Assembly: GCA_030065875.1 (NCBI GenBank)
Contig: JASJCR010000007.1
Span: 1 to 64,000, forward strand
Length of the DNA: 64,000 nt
DNA from: Ardenticatenaceae bacterium
Lineage (GTDB): Bacteria; Chloroflexota; Anaerolineae; Promineifilales; Promineifilaceae
Direction: 5' to 3'
Under the pieces are notes generated by a model that worked only from the letters and a program-made list of their open reading frames with translations, was not told the DNA's origin and searched no databases. The position numbers and the translations under genes were made by a program. This document shows, piece by piece, positions 35,507 to 43,400 of the stretch. Within the stretch, counting starts at the first letter, position 1. Each line of letters begins with the position of its first letter.

Positions 35507-36319
35507 CTTTCTTGCCATGATTCGCGCACTAAACACCCTTGACTTGGACAGCGCCAGCCCTATCACGCCGGCCAGCTCAAGATCCGGATTGTCACGATCG
35601 CAAATGGAGATATTTTTGAAGCCGGCCTTCTGCAGTTCAGTGACGTAATAATCCACCTCTTCCGCCCCGGCGATGCATCCTGACCAGGAAATCATATCGG
35701 CCCGCTCTTCTTCAGTCATATCACCCAGCCGCACCATATCGCTGACCGCCAGCTGGCCACCAGGTTTCAGGACGCGATAGGCCTCGCGAAAAACAGCCGG
35801 TTTGTCGGTGCTCAAATTGATCACGCAGTTGGAAATTATGACGTCGATTTGATTGTCTTCCACCGGCAATTTTTCAATTTGCCCTTTGCGAAACTCGACG
35901 TTGGCTTTTCCTACCTTAGCCAAATTTTGGTTGGCTTTTTCGAGCATGCTGTCCGTCATGTCCACCCCAATCACATAACCGGTTTCTCCTACTTCGTCCG
36001 CTGCCAAAAAGCAGTCAATCCCCCCGCCCGAGCCCAAATCAAGAACGGTTTGTCCGGTCTGCAAATTGGCCAGCGTGATCGGATCACCGCAGCCGAGAGA
36101 AAGACCGGTTACTTCGAGCGGCAGGCTGGACGTATCAGCCTGATAAATGTTTTCAAAGTAAGCGTCTTCTGGGCTGCTTTCACAACAGCTGCTGTCATCT
36201 GCGGCCGGTGAACAGCAGCTGGCGGCCGCCTCGTTTGCGTCAAAATTTGTGGCGATTTCGCTGTAGCGCTTCAAAACCGCTTCGCGTACTTCATCCGGCT
36301 GAACAACTTGATCGGACAT
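35504..36319 (-). CDS. arsM: Arsenite S-adenosylmethionine methyltransferase
   Basis: This 271-aa cytoplasmic enzyme methylates trivalent arsenic using SAM. The SAM site VLDLGSGGGIDC is near residue 92. Conserved arsenic-binding cysteines are visible in SLGCGDP (about 77), IISNCVINLS and SGCIAGA. An extra Cys-rich N-terminal stretch (ASCCS...SCCES, residues 34-46) has two vicinal pairs. The ATG at 36319 has AGGAGG at 5 nt; the frame upstream to 36460 overlaps arsR and is rejected. A palindrome matching the arsR operator precedes it, implying ArsR control. Confidence 0.94.
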   Translation of the reverse strand: MSDQVVQPDEVREAVLKRYSEIATNFDANEAAASCCSPAADDSSCCESSPEDAYFENIYQADTSSLPLEVTGLSLGCGDPITLANLQTGQTVLDLGSGGGIDCFLAADEVGETGYVIGVDMTDSMLEKANQNLAKVGKANVEFRKGQIEKLPVEDNQIDVIISNCVINLSTDKPAVFREAYRVLKPGGQLAVSDMVRLGDMTEEERADMISWSGCIAGAEEVDYYVTELQKAGFKNISICDRDNPDLELAGVIGLALSKSRVFSARIMARK

Positions 36320-36379
36320 ATTAACCTCCTGCCTGCTGGGTGAAATAAAAATCCCAGGCAAATATGATAATAAATTTAA

Positions 36380-36402
36380 ATATAGATGGCTGTCTATATG
36401 TT
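36380..36402. promoter_or_regulatory. Predicted ArsR operator of arsM
   Basis: The dyad ATATAGATGGCTGTCTATAT lies between arsR and arsM. Its reverse complement shares CATATAGACA and CATCTAT with the site upstream of arsR. A minus-strand TAGACA within it and TATTAT 18 nt downstream could be the arsM promoter, so the operator would overlap the -35 box. Confidence 0.75.
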
Positions 36403-36419
36403 TTCTTAAAAAAAAGCTT

Positions 36420-36713
36420 TTAAACTTTTTCAGGAGCAAACAGCTGCATAATTTGCCCACAGCACAGCGCCACGACCTCCTGATTTAGCGTGTAAAAAAT
36501 TTGCTTCCCCTCGCGCCGGGTGTCAACCAACCCCGCATCTCGCAAAATGCTTAGATGATGGGAAACGGTGGGCTGCGTGATGCCATCGGCCATCTGCTTA
36601 TTGAGACGATCAACTACATCACTGACGCACATCCACTCACAGCACAGGGAGTGCATAATTTTTTGCCGGGTGTCATCGGCAATCGCTTTGGCAAATGTTA
36701 CGGAATCAATCAT
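36420..36713 (-). CDS. arsR: ArsR-family metalloregulator
   Basis: This 97-aa winged-helix repressor has recognition helix TQPTVSHHLSILRDAGLV at about residues 52-69. Thiol ligands for As(III) are likely among Cys in SLCCEWMCVSDVV (about 23-29) and the pair VALCCGQIM near the C-terminus. A canonical ELCVCDL box is replaced by CCEWMCVSDV. The ATG at 36713 is chosen; an in-frame ATG at 36731 lies within the operator. It is the first gene of the ars pair and controls itself and arsM. Confidence 0.92.
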   Translation of the reverse strand: MIDSVTFAKAIADDTRQKIMHSLCCEWMCVSDVVDRLNKQMADGITQPTVSHHLSILRDAGLVDTRREGKQIFYTLNQEVVALCCGQIMQLFAPEKV

Positions 36714-36718
36714 AAGCT

Positions 36719-36776
36719 TACATATAGACATTCATCTATGTGTTCGTATTGTAACCCTCAATCTCTTCCCTGTCAA
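36719..36776 (-). promoter_or_regulatory. arsR promoter and operator
   Basis: On the minus strand TTGACA (36776-36771) and TACAAT (36753-36748) are spaced 17 nt. An imperfect 22-bp dyad, containing CATATAGACA and CATCTATGTG as read on the plus strand, lies at 36721-36742 over the start of transcription. The same motif precedes arsM. Confidence 0.85.
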
Positions 36777-36819
36777 ATGGAAACTGCGGTTCTTACCTTG
36801 GCAAACAAAGTACCCATAG

Positions 36820-36862
36820 AATTGACAGCTGACCATTGGCCATTGATTATTGACTGTTTTAT
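36820..36862. repeat. Heptad repeat array 9
   Basis: 7-nt words near ATTGNNN (for example ATTGATT ATTGACT) in the divergent spacer between arsR and the flippase-fusion gene. Confidence 0.65.
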
Positions 36863-36973
36863 GCCTTCCCTATGAAATCCCTACAACGCATGCCAAACCC
36901 AGCGCTTTGCTCTATCATTGTGCGGCCTTCTGAGCGCCGCGACGATGTCTAAGGTGCTCCTATCAAGAGATTT

Positions 36974-39900
36974 ATGACCCAAAGACAATTGCGTACCACC
37001 ATTGCGGCCGCATTCGGCTTCTTCATATTGCCTCTACTCCTCTACTGGAATGTGACATTTGGGGAGCAAACGATGATCCCGGCCGATAATCTCTTCCAAT
37101 GGCAGCCCTGGCGAACCTATGCCGCCGATTTTGGCGTTTCCACACCGGAAAATGGCCTCTTAAGCGATATGGCCATTCAAAACTACGTCTGGAAATCTTA
37201 TATTCGCGAGACGCTGTTTGAGGGTGATATCCCCCTTTGGAATCCACACCTTTTTGGCGGCGCCCCATTCCTGGCCACCGGGCAAAACGCCGCTTACTAT
37301 CCCTTCAGTATCCTGTTCCTGATAATGCCTCTGGCCAAGGCGTACGGCTGGTACACCGTCAGCCAGCTGTGGCTGGCCGGTTTTTGCATGTTTTTATTCA
37401 TGCGTGTCCTACGGCTGCGGCCGGGCAGCGCCTTTATCGCCGGTCTGATTTTCCAGGGCTGTGGTTTTATGTTGGTCAGCGCGGCCGTTTTTCCCATGAT
37501 CATCGGGGCCGCCGCCTGGCTGCCCCTTTGTCTGGCCTGCCTGGAGATGGTCATCAATACCACCACCAATCGCCTTGGAGATGGTCGAACCCTACCGTGG
37601 GCCGCTTTGGGAGCCCTGGCCCTCGGCTGCCAAATTCTGGCCGGTCATATTGAAATTACCTACTATACCCTGATTGTCATGGCGCTTTACGCTGCCTGGC
37701 GGCTGGCCAGCCGCTGGATTGCCGGGGTGTGGGAGGTGGGGCAGGGGCCGGAGTTTTGGCGACGGCTGGCCCGTCCACCCGCCTGGCTTCTAATCACCGT
37801 TATCATCGGCCTTATGCTGGGGGGAATTCAATTTATTCCCTTTTACGAAGTTGGCTCGACCAACTTTCGCGAAGGGTCAGCCACCCTGGAACAAATCCGC
37901 GATTGGGCGTTTCCTGAGAGACGGGCTCTCACGCTCTTCTTGCCGGATTTCTTTGGCAACCCGGCCGATCATACCTATACCGATGCCTTAACCGGCGAAA
38001 CCATCCCCTTCTCGACCAATTATGACGGGAATTTGAACCCTCATGGGGCTCAAACCAGCAACTGGGGAATCAAAAATTACGTCGAAGGGGGAATTTACCT
38101 GGGCATTCTTCCCCTGGTATTGGCGCTGCTGGGGGTATGGTATGGTCTACAGCGGGGCACGACGGTTAGGGGGCTGGGCCACGGAATCGGCCGCCGCCGC
38201 TCGGCCGTTGCTTTCTTTTCCGTCCTCTCTCTGCTTTCTCTGGCCTTTATCTTTGGCACCCCGCTTTACGCCATTCTCTACTATGGCTTTCCCGGTATCA
38301 ATCAGCTTCATTCTCCCTTCCGCTGGGTATTTCCGCTTTCGCTGTGCGTGGCCGCGCTGGCGGCCTACGGAATGGAAGGCATAAGATTGGACCACAGACC
38401 ACAGACCACAGACCACAAAAGGTTTGCCTGTCTGAGGTCTGTAGTCTGTAGTCTGATGTCTCTTTCATTTCTTGCAGGGCTTTCTCTTTTCCTGATTCTT
38501 TGGCTCTCACGCTTTTTCTACACATCAGTGGAGCCTCTAATTGAACCGATTTTTCTGGGATTGGCGCAGGCCGCTGAGGCTTTCCCATCAACCCGTGCTT
38601 TTTACAGCTATCAATATTCCAACGCGCAGCATTTGGCACTGATGCTTATCGCGGCCGGGTTTGTATTGTGGGTCAGCCAGCGGCCGTTTTACTTGCCCAA
38701 CCTCGTTCCACCTCCATCATTTAGCGACAGATTGATGCGCCTGCCACGTTTACAGCCGTTCGTGTGGCGCGTTTCCGGCTGGCTCATGCGACAGGGTGAT
38801 CCCCGGCCGGTGCCGCTCTATATTTCCCTGGCTGCGGGGGTGATCATCATCGACCTATTTGTGGTCGGCTACGGCTTTAACGCCAGCGTTGACCCGAAAC
38901 TTCTGGAATTTAAGCCGCAGATGATCGAATGGCTCGAGCAGCAGCCCGATCCGCATTTATGGCGGGTAACCACCTTCGATAACAAAGGCACCAAGCCGTT
39001 TAACGCCAATTTGGCGTGGATGACCGGCTTTCAGGATGTGCGTGGTTACGACTCCATCATCGCCAAACAATACGTCGAATACATGAAGGCGATTGAGCCC
39101 CAAAACGAGCTTGATTTTAATCGCATTCAGCCCATCGGCAGTTGGGAAGCGCTCAATTCACCGCTGGTTGATCTGCTCGGAGTCAAATACGTCATTACGG
39201 AAGAGACCCTTGACCTGCCCAAGCTGCAGCTGGCCTGGGAAGGAGAAGGGGTTCGCGTTTATGAGAACCTGGCCGCCATGCCTCGTGCCTACCTGCTTGC
39301 GGATACCGCCACGGTGATCAGCGTACCACAGCAGGTTTACAAGCAGATGCAGGAGGTTGATCCCCGCTATTTTGCGATCGTGGTCCAGGACCCAGCGGAG
39401 CCCATGCAGGATGATCTGAGTCGGACATTGACCCACAGCTTCTTTGGCCCGGCCGACCCTCAAAATATACGAATAAATCAATATACCAATCGACAAATAC
39501 TAATCGACGCCCAGCCGCAGATTTCATCCTGGCTTGTTCTCAACGACACTTATTTTTCCGGGTGGCGGGCATTTGTTCGGCCGGTTGGCACCACTGAGGA
39601 CGACGAAGTTGAAAAAACGATCTATCGCGTAAACGGCAATTTCCGTGGTGTGCTGCTTGAGCCTGGTGAGTGGACCATTCGCTTCCAATATACGCCGTTT
39701 ACCCAATGGTTAGGCCTGTTAACTTCAGCGATGGGAGCCATCTTGGTGGCTTTTGCCGTTGTCGTGTGGGGGTGGCGTCGTTTTTACCGGCCGCAGGGCG
39801 AATTGACCAATACCCGCTCCATCGCCAAAAACAGCCTGGCCCCGATGACCCTCAACCTCTTCAATCGAGGGATCGATTTTTTATTTGCGGCCTATTATTT

Positions 39901-41257
39901 GCGGCTGCTGGGGCCGGATGACGCCGGTGCATACGCCACAGCTATCACGATCGCCGGCCTCTATGAAATCCTCTCCAATTTTGGTTTAAACGCTTATTTG
40001 ATTAGAGAGGTCTCGCAGGATAAATCCCGCACGAGCAGCTACCTCCTCAATACGACGATTTTGCGTTTGGGGACTGGGGCGTTGGCTTCCCTGCCGATCT
40101 TACTCTACACCTTTTCAACCGGATATGAAGAAAATACGATCTGGGCGGTTGGGTTCCTCATGATCGGCATGGTCTTCTCCGGTATGGCGGCCGGGTTGAC
40201 CGGCCTATTTTATGCTTATGAAGAGGCGGAGATCCCTGCGGCCGTAACCACCGTTACCACCCTGATGAAAGTTGGATTTGGGGTGGTGGTTTTGCTGGCC
40301 GGTTTTGGCTTTGTGGCCCTGGCCGCCAATTCAATCTTGGTCAACGTGATCACGCTGATTTTGCTTATTTTTATTGTCAGTCGTCGCTATACATTGAGTG
40401 GATCCTGGCGAATTGACTTTTCGCTGCAGCGACAGATGCTCATCCGAAGCTATCCGCTGATGATCAACCACATGTTGGCTACCGTTTACTGGCAGGTTGA
40501 TGTCTTGATTTTGAGCGAGATGCGGGGAGACACCGTTGTCGGTTGGTACAACAGCGCATACAAATACGTCAACGCCTTTAATATTATTCCCTCTTTTTTT
40601 ACCTTTGCCCTCTTCCCCGTCATTTCTCGACAGGTGCAGAGCAACATCAATGATGCCCGCCGCACCTTCCGCATGTCGGCCAAACTGCTCATGCTCGCAG
40701 CTTTACCCCTGGCGGCCATGGTCACGATCCTGGCTCCCATCATGATTCAGCTTCTCGGTGGGGCCGCCTTTGTTCCCGAAGGGCAAATTGCGCTGCAGGT
40801 TGTGATCTGGTCAATTCCTTTTGGATGGCTCAACAGCGTGACCAACTACGTCCTGATTTCTCTTGGACAGGAGAAGGTGCAGACGAGAGCGTTTATTGCC
40901 GGTGTTGGCTTCAACATCATTGCCAATATTCTCATCATTCCTTATTTGAGCTTTGTCGGTGCGGGTTTGACAACCATCGCTTCCGAAATGCTCCTTCTGG
41001 CCCTATTCAACTACTTCCTGATGCAAAAAATGCCGGCCGTGCGCTGGGTGGAACTGCTGTGGCGGCCGGTTTTGATCACGGCGGTCATGATGGGGGGGAT
41101 GCTCCTGGCTAATTCGATCAATGTCTGGCTGGCCGTCGCCGTGGGGATTGTGGTTTACCCGGCCGGGTTATGGCTGCTGCGTGTCTTTGGTCAGGAGGAA
41201 TTGGCTATTTTGCGCAGTATTGTGCCGCAAAAAATCGCCGAACGCATCGGGTTCTAG
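36974..41257 (+). CDS. YfhO-like membrane protein fused to a Wzx-type flippase
   Basis: This 1427-aa polytopic inner-membrane protein joins two normally separate proteins. Residues 1-940 resemble YfhO-family glycosyltransferase-like proteins. They have an extracytoplasmic MIPADNLFQWQPWR loop, WNPHLFGGAPFLATGQNAAY near residue 90, many helices, and a soluble C-terminal beta-rich region. Residues about 945-1427 form a polysaccharide flippase (LAPMTLNLFNRGIDFLFAAYY, then LLGPDDAGAYATA) with about 12-14 helices. It may link sugar transfer with lipid-linked glycan export. An insertion at residues about 473-496 is encoded by a heptad repeat array. The function is inferred from families only. Confidence 0.8.
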   Translation: MTQRQLRTTIAAAFGFFILPLLLYWNVTFGEQTMIPADNLFQWQPWRTYAADFGVSTPENGLLSDMAIQNYVWKSYIRETLFEGDIPLWNPHLFGGAPFLATGQNAAYYPFSILFLIMPLAKAYGWYTVSQLWLAGFCMFLFMRVLRLRPGSAFIAGLIFQGCGFMLVSAAVFPMIIGAAAWLPLCLACLEMVINTTTNRLGDGRTLPWAALGALALGCQILAGHIEITYYTLIVMALYAAWRLASRWIAGVWEVGQGPEFWRRLARPPAWLLITVIIGLMLGGIQFIPFYEVGSTNFREGSATLEQIRDWAFPERRALTLFLPDFFGNPADHTYTDALTGETIPFSTNYDGNLNPHGAQTSNWGIKNYVEGGIYLGILPLVLALLGVWYGLQRGTTVRGLGHGIGRRRSAVAFFSVLSLLSLAFIFGTPLYAILYYGFPGINQLHSPFRWVFPLSLCVAALAAYGMEGIRLDHRPQTTDHKRFACLRSVVCSLMSLSFLAGLSLFLILWLSRFFYTSVEPLIEPIFLGLAQAAEAFPSTRAFYSYQYSNAQHLALMLIAAGFVLWVSQRPFYLPNLVPPPSFSDRLMRLPRLQPFVWRVSGWLMRQGDPRPVPLYISLAAGVIIIDLFVVGYGFNASVDPKLLEFKPQMIEWLEQQPDPHLWRVTTFDNKGTKPFNANLAWMTGFQDVRGYDSIIAKQYVEYMKAIEPQNELDFNRIQPIGSWEALNSPLVDLLGVKYVITEETLDLPKLQLAWEGEGVRVYENLAAMPRAYLLADTATVISVPQQVYKQMQEVDPRYFAIVVQDPAEPMQDDLSRTLTHSFFGPADPQNIRINQYTNRQILIDAQPQISSWLVLNDTYFSGWRAFVRPVGTTEDDEVEKTIYRVNGNFRGVLLEPGEWTIRFQYTPFTQWLGLLTSAMGAILVAFAVVVWGWRRFYRPQGELTNTRSIAKNSLAPMTLNLFNRGIDFLFAAYYLRLLGPDDAGAYATAITIAGLYEILSNFGLNAYLIREVSQDKSRTSSYLLNTTILRLGTGALASLPILLYTFSTGYEENTIWAVGFLMIGMVFSGMAAGLTGLFYAYEEAEIPAAVTTVTTLMKVGFGVVVLLAGFGFVALAANSILVNVITLILLIFIVSRRYTLSGSWRIDFSLQRQMLIRSYPLMINHMLATVYWQVDVLILSEMRGDTVVGWYNSAYKYVNAFNIIPSFFTFALFPVISRQVQSNINDARRTFRMSAKLLMLAALPLAAMVTILAPIMIQLLGGAAFVPEGQIALQVVIWSIPFGWLNSVTNYVLISLGQEKVQTRAFIAGVGFNIIANILIIPYLSFVGAGLTTIASEMLLLALFNYFLMQKMPAVRWVELLWRPVLITAVMMGGMLLANSINVWLAVAVGIVVYPAGLWLLRVFGQEELAILRSIVPQKIAERIGF
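38391..38462. repeat. Heptad repeat array 10, in frame inside a gene
   Basis: Tandem ACAGACC words are followed by reverse-complement words GGTCTGT and AGTCTGT, forming an inverted pair. The array is translated in frame as DHRPQTTDHK and then SVVCSLMSL in the YfhO part of the fusion protein. Confidence 0.9.
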
Positions 41258-41318
41258 ACAAGCTCAAGACTTGTTGTGCGGATATTTTTCGTAAAACTTT
41301 CTAATGACTACTTAGCTT

Positions 41319-41684
41319 ATGACTGTCTGGATATTTTTTAGCGTCATATTTATCCTGCTGGCGACCCTGATCAGTCTCGGTTTTTGGTCTGGAGAAAAAA
41401 AATGGATCAAGGATTTTATCATCGAAAGAGGTGGTATAGTTTATCAGATTGACTTTATAGGTTCGTTTCCAGCTAAAGGAATTAAAGAGATTACAACCAA
41501 CAGGCGGATTTATTCAATTTCCTTTTATGACGAGAAAATGAGGGAACATCAAACGCGTTTAATCATCACACGACGCAAATTAGGAGAGATCGTCATGACC
41601 TGGGAAGAGGTTTACCCACCTTCCGACATATTGCCAAAGGGAGGTTCCGCCTTCTACGATTCGGGAAAGTTGATGCTGAAATAA
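41319..41684 (+). CDS. Hypothetical protein with N-terminal membrane helix
   Basis: This 121-aa protein has one hydrophobic segment at residues 3-23 followed by a soluble domain of about 95 residues rich in beta propensity (IVYQIDFIGSFPAKGIKEI, then RRIYSISFYDE). I recognise no family. Its codon use and basic/aromatic content look like a real protein, but no Shine-Dalgarno sequence is evident. Its stop codon coincides with the T-run side of the terminator of the convergent AAA gene. Confidence 0.6.
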   Translation: MTVWIFFSVIFILLATLISLGFWSGEKKWIKDFIIERGGIVYQIDFIGSFPAKGIKEITTNRRIYSISFYDEKMREHQTRLIITRRKLGEIVMTWEEVYPPSDILPKGGSAFYDSGKLMLK

Positions 41685-41725
41685 AAAAGCCGACTAACCT
41701 CTGACAGAAGCTAATCGGCTTAATA
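41685..41725 (-). terminator. Intrinsic terminator of the AAA ATPase gene
   Basis: Read on the minus strand, AAGCCGATTAGC pairs with GTTAGTCGGCTT (12 bp, one wobble) and is followed by a T6 tract. It lies about 70 nt beyond the stop at 41792. Confidence 0.8.
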
Positions 41726-41756
41726 CCTTTACTTTACCCAATGACGGTTCGGTGAC

Positions 41757-41796
41757 ATTTCTCTGGTCTCTTATCTCCTGTCTCTGGTCTTCTATG
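41757..41796. repeat. Heptad repeat array 11
   Basis: 7-nt words near TCTCNNG (for example TCTCCTG TCTCTGG) immediately after, and overlapping, the stop codon of the AAA ATPase gene. Confidence 0.75.
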
Positions 41797-43183
41797 CTCC
41801 TTTCGCGGCCGAGGCCCAGGTCTTCTCCCGATCCATATCGACAAAGTAAGCTGCACACGCCTCATCGATCATGAGAGGACTCATATTGGGTGTCTCTTCA
41901 GCATATTCGCAAATGGCCAAAATGGTTAACAGCAAGTCGCGAGGATGTGCGCCCTGCATCGGCCGCGTTGTCGAATTGCGATACCAATTCTTGAGCAGAT
42001 GAACAAACCCCTCTTTGTCAAACGGCACGTTATAGACCTGACACATGATCCGGAACAGCTCGTAAAACATTTTTTCGTCTGGGCTGTCGACCTCAACCTT
42101 GATCTGAATCCGGCGCAGAAACGCGTCATCGGCCAGTTCAGACGGATCGAGGTTGGTCGAGAAGATAATCAGCTGTTTAAACGGAAACTGAATGGTTTGC
42201 CCGGAAAGCAAGGTCACAAAGTCGATCCGCGTTTCCAGCGGCACGATCCAGCGGTTGAGCAGCTCAGATGGTGATATTTGCTGCCGGCCAAAGTCGTCGA
42301 TGAGAAACATCCCGCAGTTGGCTTTCATTTGGAGCGGGGCTTCATAAAATTTACCAATCGGCTCGTAACGCAGTTCGAGGTTCGCCAACTCCAGCTCTCC
42401 ACCCACCATGATTGACGGCCGTTTGATGACCGCCCAGCGCATATCACGACGGCCAAACTGGTTTAAGAATGGGTCATCGGCGGGGATAATTACATGTTTC
42501 AGCGGATCAAAAAGCTGAATAATTTGCCCCCCAACGGTCAGGGCATAAGGCATAAAAATCGGTTCGGTTCCGGCCAGCATATCCCCACAAATTTGAGCAA
42601 TTGTGGTTTTCCCGTTTCCGGGAGGGCCATATAAGAAGAGCGATGTTCCGGCATTTAATGCCGCGCCGATCCGCCGATCAAAATTTGGCGGTAAAATCAG
42701 CTTGCCAAACGCTTTTTGCACCTTCTCTCGAGAGATTTTTTGCGTATTTTGTGATTGAAGGAGCACCGATTCATTGTACGTGTCGATATCAATGGGAACC
42801 GGTCCGACATACTGCGACCGCTCCATGGCGTCACGCGCTTTTTTCTCGCCAGCTTCAGTCAGCCGGTAAATATAGCTCAGACTGTTCAGGCCGCCGGTGC
42901 GAGCTACCTCGACGTAGCTATCGGTCTTGAGCTTGCTCATCAACGTGTCGGCCAGCCGCGGAGTAACTTTCAAAACCTCTGAGAAGCGGTTGACGCTGAC
43001 CTCGCGCTCCTGAAACAGAAGGCGATAAAAAAGATCGACAACCAGACTAACGGGAACATTCAGTTCTTCGATCTCATTGGTTTGTTTAAGAAGTGGTTTC
43101 ATCCGATGGGTCGATACCATTTTTTCATCCCTACTTTGTGGTGATGCGCCATTCAATGATGATATTGGTGAGAGTACAGCCAT
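41792..43183 (-). CDS. AAA-type ATPase with N-terminal winged-helix domain
   Basis: This 463-aa cytoplasmic protein has a winged-helix-like segment at about residues 35-105 (VNRFSEVLKVTPRLADTLMSKL) and an AAA domain from about 150. Walker A is LYGPPGNGKTT near 190 and Walker B is GMFLIDDFGRQ near 270. Sensor 1 is IIFSTN and a C-terminal helical lid follows. The ATG at 43183 follows AGGGGG at 7 nt; a later ATG at 43120 is possible. Related predicted ATPases occur singly in Chloroflexota and Planctomycetes, with no known substrate. It may remodel or sense a nucleoprotein complex, but that is speculation. Confidence 0.8.
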   Translation of the reverse strand: MAVLSPISSLNGASPQSRDEKMVSTHRMKPLLKQTNEIEELNVPVSLVVDLFYRLLFQEREVSVNRFSEVLKVTPRLADTLMSKLKTDSYVEVARTGGLNSLSYIYRLTEAGEKKARDAMERSQYVGPVPIDIDTYNESVLLQSQNTQKISREKVQKAFGKLILPPNFDRRIGAALNAGTSLFLYGPPGNGKTTIAQICGDMLAGTEPIFMPYALTVGGQIIQLFDPLKHVIIPADDPFLNQFGRRDMRWAVIKRPSIMVGGELELANLELRYEPIGKFYEAPLQMKANCGMFLIDDFGRQQISPSELLNRWIVPLETRIDFVTLLSGQTIQFPFKQLIIFSTNLDPSELADDAFLRRIQIKVEVDSPDEKMFYELFRIMCQVYNVPFDKEGFVHLLKNWYRNSTTRPMQGAHPRDLLLTILAICEYAEETPNMSPLMIDEACAAYFVDMDREKTWASAAKGA

Positions 43184-43327
43184 AAATTTCCCCCTTGATA
43201 ATGCCACGGGCGGCCGATAAGAGCAACTAATAATCCGGAAGCATAGATTGGTGTGTTTCAGACAATTGCATAGGCGATGGTAGGTTGCTGCATAATTTGA
43301 ACCCCGCACCGCGTATTGCACCATATA

Positions 43328-43366
43328 TTAAAACAGAAGCGGGAAACACACAATGTGCTTCCCGCT
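43328..43366 (-). terminator. Terminator-like hairpin after gyrA
   Basis: On the minus strand AGCGGGAA pairs with TTCCCGCT, extended by CACA/TGTG with one mismatch, followed by TCTGTTTTAATA. It separates gyrA from the downstream AAA ATPase gene. Confidence 0.7.
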
Positions 43367-43400
43367 ACAACAGGACTATTTGCTTATATGTTTTGTCTGT

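Noticed and set aside
35446..35528. A conventional intrinsic terminator between lysC and arsM
   Set aside because: The inverted heptads can pair, but no T-run follows on either strand. They are recorded as a repeat rather than a terminator.
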